Shown here one piece after another: positions 52,883 to 60,590 of a DNA stretch of 64,000 nt (its first letter is position 1; each line of letters opens with the position of its first letter). Source of the stretch: Streptomyces sp. AP-93 (GTDB taxonomy: Bacteria > Actinomycetota > Actinomycetes > Streptomycetales > Streptomycetaceae); contig NZ_JALGBX010000026.1 in NCBI RefSeq assembly GCF_022808175.1, positions 62,001 to 126,000 on the forward strand. Reading direction: 5' to 3'. Under the pieces are notes generated by a model that was not told where the DNA came from, did not search any database, and saw only the letters and a program-made list of their open reading frames with translations. The translations under genes and the position numbers were made by a program.

Positions 52883-52919
52883 AGTGCCTCCATCAGGGAG
52901 TTGACGCACGGGCGACTTC

Positions 52920-52940
52920 GTTAGGAAACTTTACTACCAG
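52920..52940. promoter_or_regulatory. possible chitosanase operator
   Basis: GTTAGGAAACTTTACTACC (52920-52938) lies 38 bp before the chitosanase start. From memory, streptomycete chitosanase genes carry a box with TAGGAAA...TTTC that binds the ROK-family repressor CsnR; this copy keeps TTAGGAAACTTT but is not a full palindrome. Confidence 0.4.
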
Positions 52941-53198
52941 ACGTCGCGCCACCTCAAGGGCCCGGCACGGCCCACTCCGGCCGGGCGGATTTCGGCATAT
53001 CCACCCCTGGCATATGAGAGGCCGCCCGGGGCATACTTACGCAGATGCGGCCCATTCTGGCCGCTGGCAGCGCATATGCACGCTCAATAGCAAGCACACG
53101 GCAGTCGCGGGGCACGCCACGGCAGGCACGGGCAAGCCCGCGCGTGGGCGCGAGCACGACGCAGAAACGCGAGCACGACGCAGGAAAGGGAGGCGCCG
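52941..53198. other. divergent intergenic region with short repeats
   Basis: 258 bp between chitosanase and methyltransferase control regions. GGCATAT occurs twice near 53000, and CGCGAGCACGACGCAG occurs twice near its right end (about 53150 and 53168). GGGAGG 5 nt before 53199 is the methyltransferase ribosome-binding site. No gene is seen. Confidence 0.4.
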
Positions 53199-54197
53199 AT
53201 GGCCGTCCTCGTCATCGGAGACGCACCCACCGCCGCCATCGAGGCGGCCGGGCTGCGGATCCTCGCACGGCGGACCGACGCCGACGACCCCCTGCCGGCC
53301 ACCCTCACCGGGATCGACGCGGTGGTCCTCTCCCCCGGCGCCACCCCTGCCGCCCTCCCCCTCGTCGGGCCGGCGCTGGCCGCCGAAGTGCCCGTCCTCG
53401 CGCTGGGCGAGGGAACCCGGCTGCTCACGGAGGCCGCGGGCAGGACGGGCGGCGCCGGAGGCCACGGCACCGACCCCGTGCTCGGCGGCGGCTCCGCGCC
53501 GCACGGGTTCCGGGTGGGCGCCAGCGCCTGGGGGCTGCCCGTCCTCGACGAGGCCGACTGCGAACTGCTGCGCCGGTTCGCGGAGTTGGTCGCCGGGCGG
53601 GCCGAAACCACCGCCACCCGCGCCTTCTTCACGCCCCGGGCCGCCGCCTGGGAGGAGCGGTTCGCCTACCAGACCCCGGCCTACGAGGCCGCCGTCGGCC
53701 GGATGCGGCTGCGCCCCGGGCAGCGCGCGCTCGACCTGGGCTGCGGCAGCGGCCGCGCCCTGCCCGCACTGCGGGCCCTGGTCGGGGCCGCCGGCACGGT
53801 GATCGGCGTCGACCTCACGCACGCCATGCTCGACGCCGCCGCCCGCGCGGGCCACGGCGGGCCGGCGCGACTGCTGCTCGCCGACTGCGGGCGGCTCCCC
53901 CTGCCGGCCGGCGCCGTCCACGGCATCTTCGCCGCCGGGCTCCTGGACCACCTGCCGCAGCCGGCCGCAGCCCTGCGCGAGTGGGCCCGCGTCACCGCCC
54001 CGGGCGGTGAACTGCTGCTCTTCCACCCCTCCGGCCGTGCGGAGCGCGCGGCCCGCCACGGCCGCGCCGTCAGCCCCGACGAGCCCGGCGACTTCACCGC
54101 CGAACCGAACCTCCGCCCGGCCCTCGAAGCGGCGGGCTGGCACGTGGCCACGTACGAGGACGCCCCCACCCACTTCCTGACCCGCGCCACCCGCTGA
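53199..54197 (+). CDS. methyltransferase fused to a dead GATase-like domain
   Basis: 332 aa from the ATG at 53199. Residues about 165-320 are a class I methyltransferase: RALDLGCGSGRALPALRALV, VIGVDLTHAMLDAAARAGHG, IFAAGLLDHLPQPAAALREW. Residues 1-100 resemble a class I glutamine amidotransferase half (DAVVLSPGATPAALPLVGPA, VPVLALGEGTRLLTEAAG), but the nucleophile Cys expected in GxCxGxQ is replaced (ALGEGTRLL), so it cannot be active. The linker FFTPRAAAWEERFAYQTPAY leads into the methyltransferase. Substrate unknown. Confidence 0.8.
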   Translation: MAVLVIGDAPTAAIEAAGLRILARRTDADDPLPATLTGIDAVVLSPGATPAALPLVGPALAAEVPVLALGEGTRLLTEAAGRTGGAGGHGTDPVLGGGSAPHGFRVGASAWGLPVLDEADCELLRRFAELVAGRAETTATRAFFTPRAAAWEERFAYQTPAYEAAVGRMRLRPGQRALDLGCGSGRALPALRALVGAAGTVIGVDLTHAMLDAAARAGHGGPARLLLADCGRLPLPAGAVHGIFAAGLLDHLPQPAAALREWARVTAPGGELLLFHPSGRAERAARHGRAVSPDEPGDFTAEPNLRPALEAAGWHVATYEDAPTHFLTRATR

Positions 54198-54213
54198 CCG
54201 GGCGGGGCTTGGC

Positions 54214-54894
54214 TCAGCCGTCGGAGCGGTCGGCGGCGCGGGCCGCCAGGCGGGCCCGCAGGCCCTGCTTCACGTCCGGCCACTCGGGGCGCGTGATGCT
54301 GTACACCGCCGTATCGCGGATCCAGCCGTCCCGCATGACCATGTGGTGGCGCAGTACGCCCTCGGGCTTCGCCCCGATCCGTGTGATCGCCGCCCGCGAC
54401 TTCGCGTTCCGCACGTCCGTGAGCAGCTCGACCCGGTTCATCCCCATCGCCTCGAAGGCGTGCGTCAGCATCAGCAGCTTCGCCTCGGTGTTCGCACCGC
54501 TCCGCTGCCAGGACGCGGCGAGGAAGGTCCAGCCGATCTCCAGCCGCCGGTTCGCGGTGTCGATCGCCATCAGCCGGGTGGACCCGATGACCCGCCCCGT
54601 CGCCGCGTCCACCGTCGCGTACGGGATCTGCCGGCCCGCCTCCCGTGCCGCGAGCGCGTCCTCGATGAAGCCCCGGACATCGTCCGGGTGCGGGACGATC
54701 GTCACCGCGAGCTCCCAGAGGCTGCCGTCGCGGACCGCCTCGCACAGCTCGTCGTGGTGCCGGAGCGACAGCGGCTCCAGCCGCACCCGTTCCCCGGCCA
54801 GCTCCGCCGTCGCCGTCGCGGTCGCCGTCGCGGTCGCCGTCTCGGTCGCCGTCGCCGTCGCCGTCGCCGTCGCGTTCGCGTAGACCTGCTGCAT
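54214..54894 (-). CDS. GNAT acetyltransferase with Thr-Ala repeat head
   Basis: 226 aa from MQQVYANATATATATATETA at 54894. After a 30-residue Thr/Ala repeat, residues 35-215 form a RimJ-type GNAT domain: GERVRLEPLSLRHHDELCEA, ATGRVIGSTRLMAIDTANRR, WTFLAASWQRSGANTEAKLL and MGMNRVELLTDVRNAKSRAA, close to enzymes that acetylate protein N-termini or small molecules. The repeat is coded by a 6-bp tandem array and should not affect the fold. Alone between a methyltransferase and corA. Confidence 0.9.
   Translation of the reverse strand: MQQVYANATATATATATETATATATATATAELAGERVRLEPLSLRHHDELCEAVRDGSLWELAVTIVPHPDDVRGFIEDALAAREAGRQIPYATVDAATGRVIGSTRLMAIDTANRRLEIGWTFLAASWQRSGANTEAKLLMLTHAFEAMGMNRVELLTDVRNAKSRAAITRIGAKPEGVLRHHMVMRDGWIRDTAVYSITRPEWPDVKQGLRARLAARAADRSDG
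54806..54877 (-). repeat. hexanucleotide tandem array in GNAT gene
   Basis: Twelve 6-bp units on the plus strand, mostly GCCGTC with variants GCGGTC, TCGGTC and GCGTTC, run in frame through the 5' end of the acetyltransferase gene and encode (Thr-Ala)n. In-frame slippage could change the length of this head. Confidence 0.85.
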
Positions 54895-54994
54895 GTCCGA
54901 CCTGCCCGTTCCTGGCGGTTGCGCGCCAACACGCGCGACCATATCGGCGTGGCCGGGCACTCTCACCCGGTTTTCCGCCGCCCCGCCGGGAGGG

Positions 54995-56083
54995 TCAGAG
55001 CCAGCCGTTGCGCCGGAAGCCCCGGTGGATGACGAAGCACGCGACGGCCATCACCCCGAGCACGAGGGGATACCCGTAGGTCCAGTGCAGTTCGGGCATG
55101 TGCTCGAAGTTCATGCCGTAGATCCCGCAGACCATCGTGGGGACGGCGATGATGGCCGCCCACGCGGTGATCTTGCGCATGTCCTCGTTCTGGGCGACGG
55201 TCACCTGCGCGAGATGGGCCTGCAGTATCGAGTCGAGGAGGGTGTCGTAGGCGCCGATCTGGTCGGTGGCGCGGGTCAGGTGGTCGGCGACGTCCCGGAA
55301 GTAGGTGCGCATCTCCGGCGGGATGACCGGGATCGGCAGGGTGCTCAGCTGCTGGAGCGGCCGGCCCAGCGGGGCCACCGCCCTGCGCAGTTCCAGCAGT
55401 TCGCGCTTGAGCTGGTAGATCCGGCCGGCGTCACCGTGGCCGCCGTGCTCGCTGAAGACCATGGTCTCGACGGCGTCTATGTCGTTCTGCACCGCGTCCG
55501 TGACGGCCACGTACTCGTCGACCACGTGGTCGGCCAGCGCGTGCAGGACGGCGACCGGCCCCTTGGCCAGGTGCTCGGGGAAGGCCTCCAGCTCCTCGCG
55601 GACCGACCCGAGGGTGCCCCGGCCGCCGTGCCGGATGGTGATGACGAAGTCGCTGCCGGCGAAGGCCATGAGCTCGCCGGTCTCCACCACCTCGCTGTTC
55701 GCGGTCAGTTCCTCGTGCTCCACGTACCGCACCGTCTTGAACACGGCGAAGAGGGTCTCGTCGTAGCGCTCGATCTTGGGCCGCTGGTGGGCCTGGACCG
55801 CGTCCCCGACGGCGAGCGGGTGCAGGCCCAGCAGCTCGGCGAGCCCGGCGAGCTCCTCCTGCGAAGGCTCGTGCAGGCCGACCCAGACGAAGCCCTCTCC
55901 CGTCTTGCGGACCCGGCGCAGCGCCTCGCCGACATCGGCGTGGCCGTGGCCGTCCTGGCGCACGCCGTCCCGGTACACGATGCAGTTGACGACGGCGCTG
56001 CCGAGCGGGGAGCGGACCGGGTGACTGAGGTCGACGGCCCGCCGGTAGCTGCGGCGCACGGCCCGGCGCAGGTTGCTGAACAT
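54995..56083 (-). CDS. corA: CorA magnesium/cobalt transporter
   Basis: 362 aa from MFSNLRRAVRRSYRRAVDLS at 56083. The signature GMN of CorA is in IYGMNFEHMPELHWTYG between two C-terminal helices (ITAWAAIIAVPTMVCGIYG and YPLVLGVMAVACFVIHRGF). The soluble N-terminal part (EGFVWVGLHEPSQEELAGLA; HALADHVVDEYVAVTDAVQN) is the usual cytoplasmic domain. It admits Mg2+, Co2+ or Ni2+. It stands alone. Confidence 0.95.
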   Translation of the reverse strand: MFSNLRRAVRRSYRRAVDLSHPVRSPLGSAVVNCIVYRDGVRQDGHGHADVGEALRRVRKTGEGFVWVGLHEPSQEELAGLAELLGLHPLAVGDAVQAHQRPKIERYDETLFAVFKTVRYVEHEELTANSEVVETGELMAFAGSDFVITIRHGGRGTLGSVREELEAFPEHLAKGPVAVLHALADHVVDEYVAVTDAVQNDIDAVETMVFSEHGGHGDAGRIYQLKRELLELRRAVAPLGRPLQQLSTLPIPVIPPEMRTYFRDVADHLTRATDQIGAYDTLLDSILQAHLAQVTVAQNEDMRKITAWAAIIAVPTMVCGIYGMNFEHMPELHWTYGYPLVLGVMAVACFVIHRGFRRNGWL

Positions 56084-56384
56084 GGACAACGGACGTACTC
56101 CCCTTCGGCGGAACACCGGCCAGTGTGCCACCGGCACGCGGGTCCCCGGACCACGGGGCTACGGAGCTGCGGAGCGGGCGGAGCTACGGAGCGGGCGGAG
56201 CGGCGCCCGGCCATGCAGACACGGGGCAGCCCCCGGCTGCGTACCTGCGCACCCCGAGCGGGCCGGGCCGCCGACGCTCCCGGACGCACGCCGGCCCCAC
56301 GCCGGTCGTACACCGGCTGCACGTCAGCCGCACGTCGGCCGCACGTCGGCCGCACGGGTGTCCTCCGGCGCGAGCAACCGCCGC
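56084..56384. other. 301-bp intergenic region with short repeats
   Basis: Between corA (minus) and the Mop-domain gene (minus). GCCGCACGTCG occurs in two perfect tandem copies (56327-56348) plus a partial third; GAGCGGGCGGAG-like repeats lie near 56170-56210. No gene is seen. The corA promoter is probably here. Confidence 0.45.
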
Positions 56385-56777
56385 TCAGGCCCGGTCGATG
56401 AAGACGCTCGTGGACTTCACCCGCGCCGTCGCCCTCGCTCCGACCTGAAGGCCGAGTTCCTCCACGGCCTCCCGGGTCAGCAGCGACACGACCCGGTGCG
56501 GTCCGGCCTGGATCTCCACCTGCGCGTCGACCGTGCCCAGTTTCACGCCCGTCACGATGCCGGGGAAGGCGTTGCGCGCCGAGGTGTACGCGGCCTCCTC
56601 CCCGTCGCCGCCCTCCTGCGCGACCTCCACGCAGAACGCCGCCAGGTCCGGCCCGTCGACCATCCGCCGGGTGCCGTCCCGATGCGTCGGGAACCGTTCC
56701 GCGTCGGCCCACCGCCGGGCCGTGTCCACGCTGACGCCGAGCAGCCGCGCAGCCTGGCCGATGGTGTAGGACTCCAT
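56385..56777 (-). CDS. HTH plus molybdopterin-binding (Mop) protein
   Basis: 130 aa. Residues 1-40 are a MerR-type helix-turn-helix (YTIGQAARLLGVSVDTARRW). Residues about 65-130 are a Mop/TOBE domain (NAFPGIVTGVKLGTVDAQVE, VVSLLTREAVEELGLQVGAR, ARVKSTSVFI), which binds molybdate or tungstate. It probably regulates molybdenum uptake genes, which are not in the window; a molybdoenzyme gene lies 6 kb away. Start at 56777 (MESYTIGQAARLLGVSV). Confidence 0.92.
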   Translation of the reverse strand: MESYTIGQAARLLGVSVDTARRWADAERFPTHRDGTRRMVDGPDLAAFCVEVAQEGGDGEEAAYTSARNAFPGIVTGVKLGTVDAQVEIQAGPHRVVSLLTREAVEELGLQVGARATARVKSTSVFIDRA

Positions 56778-56892
56778 GCCCGCAGCCTAAGCCCTCGCCC
56801 GGCCGGTCCTCGCAGGCCAAGGGGGCCGGGCCGCGGCCCCGACCCGGCAGCGCCCCGTACGGCTTCCGCCCGCCGGCTGCGACTCCCGCCCG

Positions 56893-57061
56893 CTAGGTCG
56901 TCTCTTTCGGATCTTGCCGGTCAGGCCCGCGTCGTCCGGTGCCGCGCCTCGGCGCGCTGCCGGGGCTCCCGCGTACTGGACGTGCTCGGGCGCCCCGGCA
57001 GTGCGGCGAGGTGCGGTGCCGGGCGGCGCGGGCCAGGCAAGATCCGAAAGAGACGGCCTAG
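56893..57061. mobile_element. 161-bp palindromic MITE with CTAG target duplication
   Basis: Element 56897-57057. Terminal inverted repeats of 22 bp (GTCGTCTCTTTCGGATCTTG CC at the left, with one mismatch to the complement of the right end). Flanked on both sides by CTAG (56893-56896 and 57058-57061), a 4-bp duplication fitting the YTAR target of IS5-family elements. Inside, a second pair of arms (about 56924-56971 and 56987-57034, loop 15 nt) makes the whole element one long imperfect hairpin. It encodes no protein and needs a transposase from elsewhere. Confidence 0.85.
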
Positions 57062-57948
57062 GCGAGCGCTGCCGCCCGCGCGACGGCCTCCGCGACCATC
57101 GACAGCGCGGGCGAGTCCAGCTTCCACTGCTGCCAGTACAGGGGTACGTCCAGGGTCCGCCCGGGCCCGATCACCACCAGCTCGCCCGCCTCCACCAGCG
57201 GGCCGGCCTGTGCCTGCGGCAGCATCGCCCAGCCCAGCCCGGCGACCGCCGCATCGCAGAACCCCTCCGACGTCGGCACGTAGTGGCGTACCTCCGAGGC
57301 CCTGGCGCCCGCGTCCCCCGTCACCAGCCGCACGAACTCGTCCTGGAACAGGTCCAGCCGGTCGAACACGACGACCGGCGCCCTGCGGAGGTCCCGCTCC
57401 ACCGCCTCCCGCAGGTGCCGCGCCGCGAAGGCCGGGCTCGCCACCGGCAGGTACCGCGCGACCCCCAGCCTGCGCACCGTGCACCCGGCCACGGGCGCCG
57501 GCTGCGAGGTGACCGCCGCCATCACGCGGCCGTCACGCAGCAGTTCGGTCGCGTGCGCCTCGTCCTCCCGGTGCAGCTCGAAGCAGACCGGCGGATCCTG
57601 CGGCACCCCCGTCAGCGCGGGCAGCAGCCACGTGGCCAGCGAGTCCGCGTTGACCGCGATCGGCAGCCGTACCGGCCCCAGGCCCTCCGCCATGCCGAGC
57701 TCGGCCCGCGCGTCGCGCTCCAGCCGGACGAGCTGCCGCGCGAAGCGCACGACGACCTCGCCGGACTCCGTCGCCCGTACGGGTTTGGTCCGCATCAGCA
57801 GCACCCGCCCGGTCCGCTGCTCCAGGGCCTTGACGCGTTGGCTGACGGCGGACGGGGTCACGTGCAGGGCGGCGGCCGCCGCGTCGAAGGTGCCCTCGTC
57901 GATCACCGCGAGCAGGGTCCGTACCTGGTCGACAGGCAGCTCATCCAT
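57058..57948 (-). CDS. argP: LysR-family regulator, ArgP/LysG-like
   Basis: 296 aa from MDELPVDQVRTLLAVIDEGT at 57948. N-terminal LysR helix-turn-helix (FDAAAAALHVTPSAVSQRVK) and an ArgP-type effector domain (IAVNADSLATWLLPAL; HREDEAHATELLRDGRVMAA; WLLPALTGVPQ). The gene is divergent from lysE, the classical arrangement in which the regulator senses lysine/arginine and switches on the exporter. Its TAG stop is supplied by the CTAG duplication of the adjacent MITE, so the gene has not lost its reading frame. Confidence 0.92.
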   Translation of the reverse strand: MDELPVDQVRTLLAVIDEGTFDAAAAALHVTPSAVSQRVKALEQRTGRVLLMRTKPVRATESGEVVVRFARQLVRLERDARAELGMAEGLGPVRLPIAVNADSLATWLLPALTGVPQDPPVCFELHREDEAHATELLRDGRVMAAVTSQPAPVAGCTVRRLGVARYLPVASPAFAARHLREAVERDLRRAPVVVFDRLDLFQDEFVRLVTGDAGARASEVRHYVPTSEGFCDAAVAGLGWAMLPQAQAGPLVEAGELVVIGPGRTLDVPLYWQQWKLDSPALSMVAEAVARAAALA

Positions 57949-58018
57949 CACACCGGCTAACGGTACGTAAGAATCTTTAGCTGTACTCCTCGCCTCGCCG
58001 CTGCCTACGGTCGAAGAC

Positions 58019-58654
58019 ATGACACACGGCATCATCCCGGCGGCCCTCGCGGGCTTCGGCACCGGTCTTTCCCTCATCGTCGCCATCGGCGCCCAGAACG
58101 CCTTCGTCCTGCGCCAGGGCGTACGCCGCCAGTCGGTCCTCGCCGTGGTCGCCATCTGCGCCCTCTCGGACGCAGCGCTCATCGCCCTCGGCGTGGCCGG
58201 CGTCGGCGCGTTCGTCACCGCCTGGCCGCCCGCCCTCACCCTGGTCGGCCTCGTCGGCGGCGCCTTCCTGATCGGCTACGGGGCCCTCGCCGGCCGCCGG
58301 GTGCTGCGCCCCGACCCGGGCGCCGCCCTCGCCGCGGACTCCACCGGCAGGGCCGCCGGCTCCGCCTCCGCCCGGCGGGCCGTGCTGACCTGCCTGGCCA
58401 TGACCTGGCTCAACCCGCACGTGTACCTCGACACCGTGCTGCTGCTCGGGTCCATCGCGGCGGGCCGGGGCGACCTCCGCTGGGCCTTCGGCGCCGGGGC
58501 CGTCCTGGCGAGCCTCACCTGGTTCGGCGCGCTCGGCTACGGCGCCCGGCTGCTCAGCGGCCCGCTCGGCAAGCCCGCGGCCTGGCGGGCCCTGGACGGG
58601 CTCGTCGCGGCGACCATGGTCACGATGGGCGGCCTCCTCCTCGCCCGGGCCTGA
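58019..58654 (+). CDS. lysE: LysE/ArgO amino acid exporter
   Basis: 211 aa with five to six membrane helices. GTGLSLIVAIGAQNAFVLRQ and LTCLAMTWLNPHVYLDTVLL are the LysE/ArgO signatures (Asn in TWLNPHVYLDT). It exports lysine or arginine when intracellular levels are high. Divergent from the argP-like regulator with 70 bp between the starts, where the operator must lie. Its end overlaps by 35 bp the tail of a degenerate minus-strand gene. Confidence 0.93.
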   Translation: MTHGIIPAALAGFGTGLSLIVAIGAQNAFVLRQGVRRQSVLAVVAICALSDAALIALGVAGVGAFVTAWPPALTLVGLVGGAFLIGYGALAGRRVLRPDPGAALAADSTGRAAGSASARRAVLTCLAMTWLNPHVYLDTVLLLGSIAAGRGDLRWAFGAGAVLASLTWFGALGYGARLLSGPLGKPAAWRALDGLVAATMVTMGGLLLARA

Positions 58655-59112
58655 ACCCGGCCGCCGGGGGCGCCGCGTTCCCGGCAACCCCGGCCCCGAT
58701 GTCCACGGCCCCGAAGTCCGCGGGCGCGGCCCGGCGCAGCCGCCTCAGCCAGGCGCCCGGCAGAACGGGCGCGGGCACGGTCAGCACCGGGCACACCACA
58801 CGTCGGCGCAGCCGGCCAGCCACCCCGCCCCCGTAGCGGCGGCCGGGCCGGGCTCCGACGACGAGCAGGTCGTCGGGTCGTCGGGTCGTCCGGCCAGCTC
58901 GCACAGGGTCCGGCCGGGGAAGCCCCGCCGCACGTGCCGGCGTACGACGGGCACGCCCGCCGGTCGCCGCCGAAGGCCTCCTCGAAGGCCCGGTCGAGGG
59001 TCGCGGCGGCCTCCGCCTCCCACAGCGCGGCCCACGTCCGGTCGGGGAACCGGGCGAACATCCCTTCGCCCTCGGGCGGCGAGCCGCTCACCCCGACCAC
59101 CACGCGGCTCAT
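58620..59112 (-). pseudogene. universal stress protein pseudogene
   Basis: The start MSRVVVGVSGSPPEGEGMFA at 59112 is that of a universal stress protein, but what follows is spread over three frames: ALWEAEAAATLDRAFEEAF in frame 1, then GVPVVRRHVRRGFPGRTLCE in frame 2, then DDLLVVGARPGRR and RRVVCPVLTVPAP in frame 3. About 30 residues after the start also seem deleted. Two frameshifts are needed; one lies at a GTCGTCGG tandem repeat (about 58870-58890) where slippage is likely. Not expected to make a functional protein. Confidence 0.65.
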
Positions 59113-59370
59113 CGGCTCGGCTCCCGCACGGCCCTGACCAGCCCGTGGACCCAGTCGCGCAGGTTCCCGTGCGCCGACCTCCACTCTGGAGACGGATTGG
59201 CCTGCCCAGCAGAGCCAATTCCGAGATCTGGTCTGCCACCGTCCTCCAAGGTCCACCCCATGGACCCTCCCCGAGTGGGTACGGATCACCGTGCCCCACC
59301 ACCTCACGCCCACATCCACACCTCACACCTCACACCTCGTACGCCATCCCCCGCGCCTCCAGGAGCCCCC

Positions 59371-60456
59371 GTGCCGGATCAGCCCCCGTCCTCACCCCCG
59401 CCCCCGCCGCCACCCGGGTCCCCGTACACCGACTCGGTCCGCGCCTACTACGCCGCCCAGCCCTCCCCCCTCGTGGCCGCCACCGGGATCGTGCTGGACG
59501 CGCGCGGGCGGGTCCTCGTCCTCACCACCTCGTACAAGGCGGAGCTGGAGCTCCCGGGCGGGGGCGTGGAGGACACCGAGACACCGGAGGAGGGACTGGC
59601 CCGCGAGCTGAAGGAGGAGCTCGACCTGAGCGTGCCGGTCGGGCGGCTGCTCGCCGTGGACTCCCGCCCGCCGGGGCCCCTCGGCCGCTCCCTCGTCGCC
59701 CACGTCCACCTCGTCGGCCCGCTCACGCCCGAGGAGGCCTCCGCGATCTCCTTCCCGGACGGGGAGGTCACCGAGGCACGGTGGCTCACCCCGGAGGAGG
59801 CCTACGAGGCCCTGGACACCCGGAAGACATCCCGCCTGCGCGCCGCCCTGGCAGCCCTGTACTCCGGCTCCCTCGCGCACCTGATCGACGGGGTGCCGCA
59901 GCCCGGCTCCCCGGCCGGCCTGGACCCGGCGCGCCGGGCGGAGCTGGAACACGCGGGCGCCTACGACACCGCCGGCCACCGCGCCGCCCGCCCCAAGGCC
60001 CTCACGGCGGCGAGCGTGCTGTTCACCGACTCGGCTGGCGGGGTCCTGCTGGTACGGCCCGCGTACGGCGATCCGGACCACTGGAACCTGCCCGGCGGCG
60101 GCATCGACAGTGACGTCGGCGAGATCCCGCGCACCGCGGCCCGCCGGGAGGTCCTCGAGGAGCTCGGCCTCGACCTCGCCCCGGGCAGGCTGCTCGCCGT
60201 CAACTGGTCCCACCGGTCCGGCTATCCGGCCCGGGTCCGCTTCCTCTACGACGGCGGCACCCTCGACGCCGCCGCCCTGACCCGGATCCGCCTGCCGCAG
60301 ACGGAGCTCCTCGCCTGGCGCACGGTCCCCCCGGCCGAACTGCGCCGGTTCGCCAGGCCGGCGCTCCGCCGCCAGATCGAGGCCTGCCTCACGGCTCGCG
60401 CCAACCCGGGCCGCACACTCGAACTGCACGCCGGCCGGCTGGTGGCTCAGGGTTAG
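59371..60456 (+). CDS. tandem Nudix hydrolase
   Basis: 361 aa from a GTG at 59371 with AGGAG 5 nt upstream; longer readings lack support. The N-terminal 25 residues are Pro-rich. Nudix box 1 is GGVEDTETPEEGLARELKEE (near residue 65), with D for the usual G after REU; Nudix box 2 is GGGIDSDVGEIPRTAARREV then LEELGL (near residue 250), with one or two extra residues after the Gly. Two Nudix domains in one chain are unusual. They should cleave nucleoside diphosphate derivatives; the substrate is unknown. Confidence 0.85.
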   Translation: MPDQPPSSPPPPPPPGSPYTDSVRAYYAAQPSPLVAATGIVLDARGRVLVLTTSYKAELELPGGGVEDTETPEEGLARELKEELDLSVPVGRLLAVDSRPPGPLGRSLVAHVHLVGPLTPEEASAISFPDGEVTEARWLTPEEAYEALDTRKTSRLRAALAALYSGSLAHLIDGVPQPGSPAGLDPARRAELEHAGAYDTAGHRAARPKALTAASVLFTDSAGGVLLVRPAYGDPDHWNLPGGGIDSDVGEIPRTAARREVLEELGLDLAPGRLLAVNWSHRSGYPARVRFLYDGGTLDAAALTRIRLPQTELLAWRTVPPAELRRFARPALRRQIEACLTARANPGRTLELHAGRLVAQG

Positions 60457-60590
60457 AGACGGCCGGAGAGGACGCGGGGTGTCTCCCGAGCTCGTGTACG
60501 GAATCCATCTCGGCTCACATGCGTGTGCTCGATGGCGCGACCGCCGTCGTTGACCCCGGTGAACCGGATCCGGGGATGGGGGACATGACC

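Noticed and set aside
56327..56355. 11-bp tandem repeats considered as an iteron or origin
   Set aside because: Only two full copies and no replication gene nearby.
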